Below, piece after piece: positions 51,175 through 60,420 of a DNA stretch of 64,000 nt (its first letter is position 1; each line of letters opens with the position of its first letter). Source of the DNA: Dirofilaria immitis. Lineage: Eukaryota > Nematoda > Chromadorea > Rhabditida > Onchocercidae. The position numbers were made by a program, and so were the translations under genes. Location of the stretch: assembly GCA_024305405.1 (NCBI GenBank), contig JAKNDB010000064.1, positions 868,001 through 932,000 of the forward strand, written 5' to 3'. The notes under the pieces were generated by a model. It had not been told where the DNA came from. It did no database searches and saw only the letters and a program-made list of their open reading frames with translations.

Positions 51175-54100
51175 GCTGTTGTTGTTGTTGCTGTTGTGCA
51201 TTGATTCGATTTGGCATACCAACATTATCAATATCTGTGGCATTACCTGGACCACATGGTACGTGTTGCGCAGATCCCGCTGCAGCGTTTCCAAACTGTT
51301 CATTACCTGAATGAATTTTTATGAATATTTGTATAAATCAAACCTTTACAAAAAAGTTCTGCAGCAGGAAAGTTAATAGAAAATTTCAAACAATCGTATT
51401 ATAATGTATATTTGATAAATGAAGTTTAGGATTTACCGGCAACATTACGCCGGTCAACTGCCTGTACTACATTTTGCCTATTCTTCAATGGTGTACATAC
51501 TGGACAGTCGTCACGCACACAGTTCTTCCAGTGAGAAATGATTTGACGTGAAGATGGACAGTGAGGATCTACAAGCAGTTTAATCGTTATGAATGCAAAA
51601 AAAAAATCATTCATTTATATTTCCATACATGTCCAATGTTTCATTCGTCATTTTGCAGTTGATCTTTTTTTCCTGCCTTATATAAACTAACCAAAGAGCG
51701 GGCTAATGTATTTGCATATCTTATAAGAACAAGCTCTTCATCCAATGAAAGCCAAGACGCTAAGACATTGGCTCACTAACTGCTTATTTTAATCTGTCCC
51801 TCAAGTTATCGCTGGAACTTTCATTTCACGCTTAATAGAAGAATTATTTATTCAGCTAACAATTTCGCACATCAAATAAGCATTTCATTTAGAATTAATA
51901 TACTATAGGTACGATAATTCTTCTCGTTTGAGTGGCGTACTTTGATCTCTCTCTATTAACAATCGATTAAAACGAAAAAGAAATGAAAAAGCAAAACCAT
52001 ACAACTACAAGCGCTTCCACTATTACATGTCGTCATATGTTGTAATACACCTTTCATCGTTGAACAATGTTGTAAAGTGCAAGTATATCGCCCATTTGCG
52101 CCATCCTGAGAAAAGCATAATTTTTCATAACAGTTCAAAATATATAATTCACAGCAAAAAATAACTCAAAATGACATCAATATAGAAAAAATGGAGTAAT
52201 TCATATTTGATTTTTCTTCTGCACTTTTTGATTAATTATCCACTAAAAATATATATATGTACATATATTGAAATTATTGAGAATCAAAAATTTCTAACGC
52301 AACAACGAGTTTGAAAAAATAAAAGTAAAGAATTCTGAATAAATTAATCAAGTCTGTTTCTGATTTGAAAACTCATCAAAAATTTATGAACAAAAGAATA
52401 AGAAAACGCATACCGCAGATCGTTCTCGTTGTTGGCATTTGTGGGCATGCAAAAGTAATACCAACTGTAACTGAATAAGTTTTCTTCGTCCAGGATCCTG
52501 GTTATTTCCTTGTGTACCGCTAGCTGGAAGCGCATTGCTAATTGATGCTCCTTCCCGTGATGCATTGTTGTTCATGCCAGCAAACTGAAGTTATTTGTTT
52601 TTAACTTTTCAAACAACTTGTTTTTCTCTTCTAATTATTTCGTCATTAGTTAAAACGAATTATTAGTTAAGACGAACAGAACGAATATGTTACTGTTTTG
52701 CAGGTGCATTTTGAAAAATATTAAAATTTTAAATATTCACTGGAAAATGATTCTGCTTGATAATGAATCCCACAACAAATAACGATACCTTTTATTCCAT
52801 ATAGTCAAGGAAAAGGAAAACTCAAAACTCATATCGATAATTTATGGACTTGGAAAATGCTATTATATGTGATGCTTCTTTTACCGACGTGTCAAATTTC
52901 AAATTATACATTTTCTTAGCTATTATTGAAAATTTTTTTGTATTCAGTATTTTTATCATTATTAAAATTTATAAAAATCTGAAATATATAAAACCAAATA
53001 AATATTACTTGCTGCATTTGACCAGCGGCTGAGGTGTTTGCCGGTGTCATTTGAGATGGAGGCAAGTTCGGTGGTATTCCAGATTTCGGACCAGACATTG
53101 GACCGGGAGTTCCTGTTACCGTCGCCGCTGATGTACTCATCTGCGGCGGCATTACGTTTCCATGAGTTAGTGATGATGATGGCGGTGCTGTTGGTGGCTG
53201 CTGACCTGGTTGTTGTTGCTGTGATATTGTCGAATGTTCCATCATGTGTGGCATCATCTGAGAATAAACAGACACCAATGATGAGGTTGTTAGCATATTT
53301 TTCTAAACCTCTTAAATTGATATATTCACAGCTTTAATTAATAGGTATCATAAAACTATCTAATAACTGGTGGTCCTAACGATCCGGTTCTGTTAGAAAG
53401 ACCAAATTCAGCAAAAAAGAATAAAATTAGATAAGATTTTTAAATCAACGAAATTTTTTATTTTCAAACTTACCGTATTACTTTGTTGAATCGACGGTGA
53501 TGCAGCAGGTGCATTTGAGTAAGGCATTGGTTGATTTCTAGCTACCATATGGCTTTGCGGCAATTGTGCGTAATTTGATGATGCCTTAAATTAATTAAAT
53601 GAATAAACAGCCAAAAGAATCACTATAAAAAGCATACGAAATAATCAGCACTTTTCTTCTTCTTTTGGATAACTAAACAATTTTACTTTCCATCACTTTG
53701 CGAAGCGAAAATTTTATAAACAACTAACTCCTGTTTGCGTCGATGAAATACCATAAGGATCGGACGCACGCTGAGGTGGTATAGCATAACCACTTTGGTC
53801 ATACGGTGGACCCTGTTGAACCATAACTGTTCTCATCATTTGTCCACCTCCTTGTTGCATCGTTATCATACCTGAAAATCATAGATATCGTATTTTGTTA
53901 TGTTAATTTAACAGAGGATTTAATATCTAATAAGAAAAAGCATTTTTCTTTCTGATGCTTTCTTTAGACATTTCCTGGGTTTTAACAAAGTAGTATTAAC
54001 CTTGATGAGCAGCTCTGATTCGAGGAGCCGAAGCTCCATTAAGCATTACGGGTGCACTGCCCTCGCTAAACTCATGGGTTGTGGTGCTGCACCACGTGTG

Positions 54101-56904
54101 GCGGCCGCATAAACCGCCCGAGAACCTGTATTTGCATACACCGGTCGAGAACCTGCAAGTGAATTTTCAGACTTTTCATAGATTTTAATCCATTACTAAA
54201 AATTCTCCCAGGTCTTGGAAGAAAATTCTTTACAACGTTCTACACAGTTTGAATGTTCTCCGAATGCAAAAATACTAGTTAAAGAATAAACAAACCGGAT
54301 TGCTGATAAGCATATGAAAGAGACTGTGGGGATTGCTGGTTAGGCGGTGGCATCATTTGTGAGGCAACATAACTGCCTTGTTGAGTCGGATGCCCTAGTT
54401 GAGGTCCGCCACCCTAAAATAATTTAAATTTTAGTGCAAAGCTAGGGAAGAGAGTACAAGGACTACTTAGCATTCACTTTTGGCATATTGTAATACATCA
54501 TTAAATTACAATGCCATTTATCTACTTTGTATCCAATAGAGGATGGATTTGATTTTATCGAGCAAAAGAAGTTTTTATTAATAAACCGGCATTCTATTTC
54601 ACTAACAACTAGAAATTAATAAACTAAAACTCCTGATTTACGTAAATATGAATTCGTGGAATTATACCGGTTGCATGGTCATATCAGCATGACCTGCAGG
54701 CCCGTACATTTGAGGTCCAGTAGCTCGCAATCCTCGTGGTCCAGCAGAAAGAGCTACATTTGGAGGGCAATTCGCCGATGCCATCATTGTGGCACCACTT
54801 GTCACTGGACTCCTAGAATAAGCACTTTTTTATCTAAAAAAATCAGGTTTAACTTAATTTTATGGAAAAATTTTGAAAAAAATTCACAAATTGTCATTCT
54901 GTGGCACTTATTAGAAAAATTTATAAATCCTATCATCCATAAATTTTAAAATCGTGAAATCTTCGATACAAAATAGAACTCTGAAATCAACCTTGTCTGA
55001 TACTGAGTAGTATATGGTGGCCGTGGACTATTTAATGTTTGATTATTTTGATTGGATGGATTTAACAACAACTCTTGCAAAACACTGGGTTGTGATGGAG
55101 CATTTTGTTGTGACTGGACATTATGTGTTTGTGCCGTTGCACCAGCTTGAGACTGTATCACTGACGCCGGTCCCATGTAATTTCCATGACTAACGGAGGG
55201 TGGTTGACTTGTAGCGCCAGTGGAACCAACTGATGATGGACCAGGTCCATTATTTACCTAAAAATAATTTCAGTGATTATATGGAAAAAGGGAAATGGAA
55301 GATATCAATTAATTAGGCAAATAATTCTGCTTGCAGTAATTTATAAATTTCTACCATAATTATCAAGTAGATTTTCTCCGTACATATTAACAACATATTA
55401 AGCAATAAAGTGAAATCACAAAATTAATTTACTGTAAAAAGCAAAAACATTTTACAGACTCCAAATGAATATAGCACCTAATGATAGCAAATTTCAAAAT
55501 TGCAGATGACATAGGATCTTCTCTTCAGATCTTGACCAAACTTGAATGAACACTGAGACATGGTGATCTTGATGTCATTAACAATTTTTGGACTAACAAA
55601 TACAAAAATCAGAACAGTCCAGTTGAAAATTTTTCAAACACTCGTTGTTAAATTCAAATTGTAAAAATTGATCACTAATGAATTAAAGTTGCTGGAATAA
55701 ATTATTAATTAATTCGAAAAATTAAACCTCTTCTCATATCGTTTAATGCACTACTTTTGCATTCTGATCATTTTATCCTAATTTCATCAAACAAAAAATT
55801 TGGAAACAATTAAAAAATTTGACAAATGTATCGATTAGCTAATCTAACATTCCAATTAACGAAATTCTACAGCTTAACTTTGTAATTTTGAACAATTCTA
55901 TATTTTTAAAAAGCATCCAACTAAAGAAATTCAACAGAATCACAAGTTACATCAAAAATTTCTTTTGAAAATCTTTCGAGCTTAAATTTGCCATCATAAA
56001 GTAGAGTTTGAAAGAAAATACATACCGACATATGAACACTAGATGGTGTTTGTGTCATTGATTCCAGAATGGCCGGCAGTGGCTCCAATTTCTCCAGTTC
56101 ACTCAACGGATCATCATCAAAGTCTGTAATTTTTATGTGAAATACATGTAAAATAGTTTGCACAATTTAACAATGACTGATACCAAAAATAAGATTTAAC
56201 AATGGAATGACTAAATCAACAAAATTCAACAATAAAACAACTGATCCGACAATATATAAATTAAAGAATTTTATAATATTCAGAAGTATTAATCAACGTT
56301 GAGATTTATTAGGCACCAAACAAACTAAAAATGGTATTTTAGTAGATTTTTTGAAAAAAAAACAGTGAAACGATTACTATCTAAGTCTACTTGTTCTTAT
56401 TTTTAGAGAAAATAAAATAATGAAATAGAAATATACTATTACTTCGAAATAAAACTTATTTGTTTAGAAAGTATTTTTATTTTAGCAAAGAGAAATCTCT
56501 TAAGATGTGAGAAAATGCAATTTCATGCAAATTCTATAATGATTATTGAAAACTGATTTCCAAAAATGCTGATTTTCGGCAAAGATACAAATCATGAAGA
56601 AAATTGAACTCAATTTGAATATGATAAAAACCTAGCAATTAATAATGAATTAAAATTCTTAACTGGGGATAAAGCTATATAATTACAGCCGTGTTCGAAT
56701 TTTCTTATGCAACTATCAACTAGTCTACTACAAGAAACTATGCACATGTTTTGTTCTAGGTAGAATCTTACATTTCCTTCAACATGCAGGATACAATTCC
56801 TAATATTCAGATTAAATAAGAACTTTATTAATTAACAGTAACTAACCAGATGGTGATGACAACTTTGGTTTCTTTGATGATGGTTCCTCAAGAACATCAG
56901 TCAT
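41395..56904 (-). CDS. cbp-1: CBP/p300-family histone acetyltransferase co-activator, 39 exons
   Basis: Nuclear transcriptional co-activator that binds activators through TAZ1, KIX, TAZ2 and NCBD and acetylates histones and itself. Reading the minus strand gives the full CBP/p300 domain order, with close matches to the metazoan family in every domain (for example [15 protein letters not shown] in the HAT). Exons (high to low): 56904-56847, 56123-56026, 55257-54992, 54812-54668, 54413-54296, 54152-54001, 53871-53729, 53584-53474, 53257-53009, 52584-52414, 52105-52003, 51568-51437, 51306-51000, 50905-50608, 50420-50291, 50068-49967, 49855-49739, 49559-49420, 49332-49216, 49141-48971, 48695-48538, 48319-48206, 48057-47938, 47503-47273, 47189-47048, 46875-46583, 46416-46202, 46034-45854, 45478-45260, 45150-45025, 44895-44698, 44573-44426, 44098-43898, 43381-43254, 43106-42860, 42745-42552, 42412-42320, 42080-41835, 41535-41395. 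Phases agree at every junction except near the seven frame faults. About 2,176 residues, a usual size for the family. Confidence 0.96.
42552..42745 (-). CDS. cbp-1: cbp-1 exon 36: NCBD/IBiD-like segment
   Basis: Residues about 1953-2017. [20 protein letters not shown] and [20 protein letters not shown] align with the vertebrate nuclear co-activator binding domain, whose signature is VLNxLKxxPxLxAAFIK. The segment is charged and predicted helical by inspection. In vertebrates this molten-globule domain folds on binding SRC-family co-activators and IRF3; partners here are unknown. This is the most conserved piece of the C-terminal part. Confidence 0.88.
42860..44098 (-). CDS. cbp-1: cbp-1 exons 33-35: Met/Gln-rich linker, GC-donor intron
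   Basis: Exons 44098-43898, 43381-43254 and 43106-42860 encode low-complexity Met/Gln/Gly/Pro sequence ([40 protein letters not shown]). Exon 33 has no usable GT donor. The only nearby GT (43,893-43,892) would create an in-frame TAG, whereas AAAAG/GCTAGT at 43,898/43,897 leaves phase 1, exactly what exon 34 needs. I therefore call a 516-nt GC-AG intron. A sequence error at this site is the alternative. Confidence 0.82.
44426..44895 (-). CDS. cbp-1: cbp-1 exons 31-32: TAZ2 zinc-finger domain
   Basis: Exons 44895-44698 and 44573-44426, residues about 1646-1760. [60 protein letters not shown] and [11 protein letters not shown] are nearly identical to vertebrate TAZ2, with the HxxxC zinc ligands intact. 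TAZ2 binds activators such as p53 and E1A in vertebrates. After it comes a basic Arg/Met stretch ([14 protein letters not shown]), as in CBP, then a Ser/Gly linker. Confidence 0.97.
45025..45478 (-). CDS. cbp-1: cbp-1 exons 29-30: end of HAT and ZZ zinc finger
   Basis: Exons 45478-45260 and 45150-45025. [20 protein letters not shown] and [20 protein letters not shown] complete the HAT. The ZZ finger follows, residues about 1583-1625: [18 protein letters not shown] and [20 protein letters not shown], with Cys pairs at CNSC, CTTC and CNKC and the His pair at HPH. In p300 the ZZ reads the histone H3 tail. Both exons are phase 0 with TTTTAG or TTCCAG acceptors. Confidence 0.96.
45854..46416 (-). 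CDS. cbp-1: cbp-1 exons 27-28: HAT autoacetylation loop and C-lobe
   Basis: Exons 46416-46202 and 46034-45854. [20 protein letters not shown] and [20 protein letters not shown] match the CBP HAT. Next comes an acidic stretch ([16 protein letters not shown]) and then a lysine-rich one ([24 protein letters not shown]), the counterpart of the p300 autoinhibitory loop whose lysines are autoacetylated. The C-lobe follows with [20 protein letters not shown]. The intron between the two exons cuts the loop itself. No frame faults in this block. Confidence 0.95.
46583..47189 (-). CDS. cbp-1: cbp-1 exons 25-26: HAT catalytic core, with frame faults
   Basis: Exons 47189-47048 and 46875-46583. Matches include [78 protein letters not shown] and [13 protein letters not shown]. 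The Trp of HIW and Tyr of DWYKK, equivalent to p300 W1436 and Y1467 in acetyl transfer, are both present. Faults: exon 25 seems to lack two bases near 47,184-47,189; exon 26 lacks one at 46,872 and one in the T6 run at 46,642-46,647. With these allowed for, the tail reads [20 protein letters not shown] and joins exon 27 in phase 0. Confidence 0.88.
47273..48319 (-). CDS. cbp-1: cbp-1 exons 22-24: RING/PHD and start of HAT, with frame faults
   Basis: Exons 48319-48206, 48057-47938 and 47503-47273. RING residues appear in [20 protein letters not shown]; the PHD appears in [17 protein letters not shown] and [14 protein letters not shown]. Exon 24 then gives the HAT N-lobe ([40 protein letters not shown]). 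Exon 24 holds three single-base faults: at its first bases (CC at 47,503-47,504), in the T5 run at 47,459-47,463, and in the aattttt run at 47,420-47,426. Adding one base at each restores a frame matching vertebrate CBP throughout. The start of exon 25 adds a further phase problem. Confidence 0.85.
48538..49332 (-). CDS. cbp-1: cbp-1 exons 19-21: bromodomain and start of RING
   Basis: Exons 49332-49216, 49141-48971 and 48695-48538. The bromodomain covers residues about 948-1056: [74 protein letters not shown]. The acetyl-lysine-binding Asn is present in LYNRK (near residue 1031), as is the PMDLST ZA-loop signature. It reads acetylated histone lysines. Exon 21 continues into [20 protein letters not shown], the conserved start of the CBP RING. 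All phases agree and no frame fault occurs here. Confidence 0.97.
49420..50068 (-). CDS. cbp-1: cbp-1 exons 16-18: linker between KIX and bromodomain
   Basis: Exons 50068-49967, 49855-49739 and 49559-49420 encode about 120 residues without a recognised fold. The last part is Lys/Ala/Glu-rich ([20 protein letters not shown], then [11 protein letters not shown]). The IKTE and related lysine contexts could be modification sites, but this is only a guess. In vertebrate CBP the same position holds a SUMO-modified repression segment (CRD1). All phases agree, and donors are GTAAGT, GTAAGT and GTATCT. Confidence 0.85.
50291..50905 (-). CDS. cbp-1: cbp-1 exons 14-15: KIX domain
   Basis: Exons 50905-50608 and 50420-50291. 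After a Pro-rich lead ([19 protein letters not shown]) comes the KIX three-helix domain, residues about 726-810: [78 protein letters not shown]. The conserved [17 protein letters not shown] helix is nearly identical to vertebrate CBP. KIX binds phosphorylated CREB, Myb and MLL in vertebrates. The exon boundary falls between helices 2 and 3. Confidence 0.96.
51000..51306 (-). CDS. cbp-1: cbp-1 exon 13: polyglutamine tract
   Basis: Encodes residues about 583-685. After a short Gly/Ala-rich lead and MPNRINA comes a run of about 21 Gln, one Pro and five more Gln, written with mixed CAA and CAG codons (51,119-51,198), then a Ser/Pro-rich stretch. The exon end is uncertain. A strong GTGAGT donor at 51,003 leaves the wrong phase for exon 14, whereas a weaker GTTTTT donor at 50,999 leaves the right one, so I ended the exon at 51,000. 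Confidence 0.8.
51437..52584 (-). CDS. cbp-1: cbp-1 exons 10-12: TAZ1 zinc-finger domain
   Basis: Exons 52584-52414, 52105-52003 and 51568-51437 encode TAZ1, residues about 477-568. Matches to the family include [20 protein letters not shown], then [20 protein letters not shown], then [20 protein letters not shown]. The His/Cys zinc ligands (HAHKC, LQHC, H-MTTC, SAC, PHC, HWKNC, DDCPVC) are all present. TAZ1 binds activators such as HIF-1alpha and STAT2 in vertebrates; partners here are unknown. For exon 11 I used the GTATGG donor at 52,002, because it keeps the C-x3-HC zinc spacing; the alternative GTTGTA site loses one residue. Confidence 0.95.
53009..53871 (-). CDS. cbp-1: cbp-1 exons 7-9: Met/Gln/Pro-rich linker before TAZ1
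   Basis: Exons 53871-53729, 53584-53474 and 53257-53009 encode about 160 residues of disordered sequence rich in Met, Gln, Pro and Ser. Examples are [17 protein letters not shown] and [20 protein letters not shown]. Splice sites are GTTAGT, GTAAGT and GTAATA donors with TTTTCAG-type acceptors. No motif of known function is visible. The role is presumably a flexible spacer. Confidence 0.85.
54001..54152 (-). CDS. cbp-1: cbp-1 exon 6, broken by a one-base frame fault
   Basis: Entered in phase 1 from exon 5, the exon reads [20 protein letters not shown], with a small internal repeat of GSRxVYA, then on to PQPMSLAR, and then meets an in-frame TAA. From 54,062 downward another frame continues sensibly as [20 protein letters not shown] and delivers the phase 1 that exon 7 needs. 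One extra G in the GGG run at 54,060-54,062 (CCC on the plus strand) repairs both the stop and the exit phase. I read this as a consensus error in the assembly, though a real frameshift cannot be excluded. Confidence 0.75.
54296..55257 (-). CDS. cbp-1: cbp-1 exons 3-5: disordered region with LxxLL motif
   Basis: Exons 55257-54992, 54812-54668 and 54413-54296 encode a low-complexity Gln/Ser/Pro/Asn region, residues about 53-228. It contains [10 protein letters not shown] near residue 111, an LxxLL motif in the place where vertebrate CBP/p300 carry their first nuclear-receptor box. Whether it binds a receptor in this organism is inference. Exon phases run 0, 2, 0, 1 and agree at each junction. 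There is no folded domain here. Confidence 0.85.
56026..56904 (-). CDS. cbp-1: cbp-1 exons 1-2: N-terminus
   Basis: Exon 1 (56904-56847) starts [20 protein letters not shown], which resembles the PKRAKLSSP start of vertebrate CBP and contains a short basic KKPK patch that could serve as a nuclear localisation signal. The donor is G/GTTAGT. Exon 2 (56123-56026) follows a 723-nt intron and encodes an acidic stretch, [17 protein letters not shown], again as in CBP N-termini, ending at ATG TCG/GTATGT. The ATG was chosen because it is the first one after a good splice acceptor 19 nt upstream and because the family similarity begins at once. Confidence 0.88.
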
Positions 56905-56935
56905 TTTCACCAGCTTCGACCAACTGAATGATACA
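56905..56935 (-). promoter_or_regulatory. acceptor for 5' exon of cbp-1 (possible trans-splice site)
   Basis: TTTATTGTATCATTCAG ends at 56,924, only 19 nt before the ATG. Many nematode mRNAs receive a spliced leader at such a site close to the start codon. It could equally be the 3' end of an intron inside the 5' UTR. Confidence 0.5.
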
Positions 56936-56984
56936 ATAAACTGAGTAAATTGAAACTAATTTAGGACAGAAGTGATAGTTCATC

Positions 56985-57043
56985 TGAGGCTAAGCCTCAA
57001 TGGGCTAACAACTTTGTGAGGTTATCTCGCCAGCAAGATAACC
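56985..57043. other. two short inverted repeats upstream of cbp-1
   Basis: TGAGGC-TAA-GCCTCA at 56,985-56,999 and GGTTATCT-(8 nt)-AGATAACC at 57,020-57,043 are perfect stems 20 nt apart, 60-120 nt upstream of the likely transcript start. This patch is richer in G+C than the surrounding flank. It may be part of the promoter or of a leader; no known motif is recognised. Confidence 0.4.
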
Positions 57044-58058
57044 CTTCGTCTAGCAGCGAATTTCTCGTTGCAATTTTATGCGCAAATGTCGAATAGTAAT
57101 GAATATATACGGTTAATGATGACAAATGAGCGTATAAAACTGCTTGACAATACTATTTTTTAATCGTTTCTTCATCCAAATTCGATAAATATGATAATGA
57201 TGTGTTCAAAAATATGACTGGATTAACCACACCGAATACAGAGCCAATTTCTGCTGATAACGATTTGCTTCCTTTGAGTAACTAAAACAATCTAAAATTT
57301 GAGAAAAATCATAAATGAGCTAACTTCCTTTATATGGCATAACAAAGACTTTAAATTATTAATATTACTGACATCTTTCATCAAAAAATTATGATGAAAG
57401 TTTACTAAAATCTATAAAACAGTAAGAAAATCTTTTCCATTTTTTCCTTTCAAAACGCACTAATTTCATAGAATTCGTTCTACTATTATTTCTTCATTTT
57501 CTTAATCTTTATCCTAAAATTATTCATTGTTCATTCTAGTCTTTTTTTTCTGAAATCATCCAAATTTCTCGATTATCTTTATCATGAGATTATCCATTCC
57601 TTTTTCCCGATCTTCATCATGAAATTCTTGCCTACTTATGTAACAATTCTTGTGAATATTGATGTATAGCAAAATTCTAAATTTAACAATTTTACTGAAT
57701 CATATACTTCAACAATCATTCAATTTTGTTAATTTTCTAAAGCATTGCCATTTTTATCCAAATATTCATTAACTACTACATAGGTAAAAAAAAAAGAATT
57801 TTAAAACGAAAAAACAAAAACAAAAACAAAAACACCAAGAAAAAAACAACATCATATCTTATTCATAAAATTAAAAATTATAAATAATCAAGAAATAAAT
57901 GCCTGATGATATTAAACGACCACTCACAAATATGTATGAATTATAAAACATTTCTTATATGCATCATATTATAATTTAAATTTTATCACAAATATAATTA
58001 ATCGCATTAAAATAATATTTTATTCAATTTAGCAAACAAATAATCGAACTTCTTTTTT

Positions 58059-58095
<37 letters not shown>

Positions 58096-58429
58096 AATAT
58101 CATTTACTTTGATTGAATACAAAAGAAATTTTTGAAAAATATTATAAATTACTTAATTATATAAAACCTAACAATCAATATGATCAATATTTAAATTTAC
58201 ATGAATAGTCATACGACCGGATAACATATTACTATCCTAATAAGTTTCAAAAAAAAAAAACTTTTAAGACAAAAAAAAAGTCATCCAAATTGCTATTTTT
58301 AAAATGTAATCATAAGAAAAAAAAGAAGCAATGATAAGCTATAATGCAAGGTGATTACATCTATGATAAGCTAATGATTAGATATCTTGTATACTTTGTT
58401 ACACGCAATAAAACAAAAAAAAAAAAGAA
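57044..58429. other. upstream flank of cbp-1
   Basis: From 57,044 to 57,300 the base use is more balanced, then AT-rich. GCGCAAATGTCG at 57,080-57,091 matches the core of the 24.9-kb repeat. (TC)n(AC)n 58,060-58,096. No coding region found; it may hold the promoter. Confidence 0.5.
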
Positions 58430-59855
58430 AAAACTAACAATATATGTATGTTATCTTGTAGCAAGCTATAAGATACATATACTTGTAAGTACATCTCAAT
58501 GACATAAGGAAGCGAAAAAAAAAAAAAGGTTGCAAGTTGCGATGCATGTTTCGCATTTTGCATTTGCGATTTCTATCGCGCAACATGCAATTGCAAAAAT
58601 TGGGCAAAAAAACGCACACGCATGAAGCATTGAATTAGAAAAAAGACGAATGCCGCATAAAATAACATTGGTCAGCTGTCCACACATACATACACATACA
58701 CATACATACATGTACATACATATACACACACGCACGCAAACATACATATACATACAAACATACATACATGCATGCATGATGTATGTATGTATGTATAGGC
58801 ATATTATACACAATTTCTGTTTGCCGTTGCATCTATTGGACATCGGTGAAGAGTTGTACTCTGAAAAGATGAAGAGATAGACGAAGCATTGAAAGAAGAG
58901 GAAGACAAAAGTTATCTTAGACATTAAACATAGTAATAAAAAGAAAATAAAAGATAGTAAAAAACAACGAGAGTTAGAGGATGAAGGTAAAAAAGAGGAA
59001 GAAGAAGGCATTCCGTTGGTATCATAGCGACGCATACGCGTTGCATACAGAAAAAAAGGCAAAAGAAGGAGTAAGAGAGAAAGACTGTCAGGATAAGCGA
59101 AAGTACAGAAAAAGAGGAAGAAAAAAAAGAGGAAGAGCTTCTAAAGGGAATTAAAGAAAGTACATTAGCACTTGTGGAAACAGAGAGAGAAAGGAAATAA
59201 ATGAGAGTGCAAAAAGGCGTGTCAGGGGACGGTTGATGATTGCATGCGATGCGAATACCTCTCCCATTGACGGTTTGAAACTTTCGATTGAACTGTGGTT
59301 GATTTGAACAGACTGAATAACAGAGAGAGGAAGGGATATAAAGAAAAGAAAATAAAATAAAAAGAAAAGTGCAAAGAAACAAAGAAAAATACAAAAGAAC
59401 ACTAAGAGGAAAAGAAATGAGAAAAGAAAACAATAGATAAAAACAGGTTACAGAAAAAAGGTTAAAAAAGAAAAAGTAAAAAAATGAGAAAGCTAAGAGA
59501 GAGATGAGAAATAAAGAAAGATAGAGAAACAGATGAGCAAAAATCAAAATTTTGGACAAGTCCACACAAGTTTCGCATATTGTTGCCTTTGAACCTTCTC
59601 TTTCCTGAACACCTCAAATTGTATCCATTCTAGTAGACAGATAGATAGACGTACAGACAGACAAACAGACAGACAGACACACACGCATGCAACGAGAGGA
59701 GAGAGAAAGATAGACAGAGAGAAGAGAAAGAGAGAGAGAGAGAACCGCAGCGCGCTCCGATGAAAGCTTTCCTGGCCTGTGCTATAGCCGAAGACAAGTT
59801 GTGATAAGCACATGGGATCTTAACACGAATAGATGGAATAGTTTTAAAACACATT
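58430..59855. other. purine-rich upstream block with CATA, GACA and GA microsatellites
   Basis: CATA/CACA 58,680-58,797 with a perfect 11-bp stem at 58,759-58,789; AAG-rich plus strand 58,870-59,540; (GACA)n 59,634-59,685; (GA)n to 59,742. Minus-strand open frames of up to 213 codons come from the purine bias. Two non-repetitive islands, 59,220-59,310 and 59,745-59,850, could be regulatory or exonic but show no firm gene. Confidence 0.5.
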
Positions 59856-59973
59856 TTGCATATTACAGCACTGATTATATTCGAACAACAAATATGCTAT
59901 GATTGGATTAGGGAAGTTAGGGATGATAGACTGTTTAGGGAGGGATGCTGTTTGGCTGATGAGGGATTGATTC

Positions 59974-60420
59974 CAAATGGAGGGGGCATCCGATTCCAAA
60001 GGGAAGCATCCGATTCCAAAAGGGAAACATCGGATTCTAAAGAGAGGAGCGTCCGATTCCAAGAGGATTCTAGGAAGAGAAGCATCTGATTCCAGAAAGC
60101 GAAACATTTCACTCCAAAAGAGAAGCATATGATTCCAAAAAGTGAGGCAGCATCTGATTCCAGGAAGAGAAGCATCCGATTCCAAAAGGGAAACATCGGA
60201 TTCTAAAGAGAAGAGTCCGATTCCAAGAACAGAAGCGTATGTTTTCAAAGAGCGAAGTATCCGATTCTAGGAAGAGAAGCATCTGATTCCAGAAAGCGAA
60301 ACATTTCACTCCAAACATATGATTCCGAAAAGTGAGGCAGCATCTGATTCCAGGAAGAGAAGCATCCGATTCCAAAAATAGAAACAGCCAATTTCACAAA
60401 GGAAAAGTATCTGATTTCTA
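59974..60420. repeat. degenerate minisatellite, core gcatccgattccaaaag
   Basis: About 18 copies of a 17-26 bp unit such as gaagcatccgattccaaaag, with a higher-order repeat of about 197 bp (compare 60,071 with 60,268). Both strands stay open in several frames because the unit lacks stops (minus strand gives LESDASL repeats). Confidence 0.92.

Noticed and set aside
58496..59565. Minus-strand open frames of 188 and 213 codons upstream of cbp-1
   Set aside because: They translate a purine-rich plus strand and CATA/CACA repeats into Phe/Leu/Ser and Cys/Tyr/Val runs; no domain, and composition explains their length.
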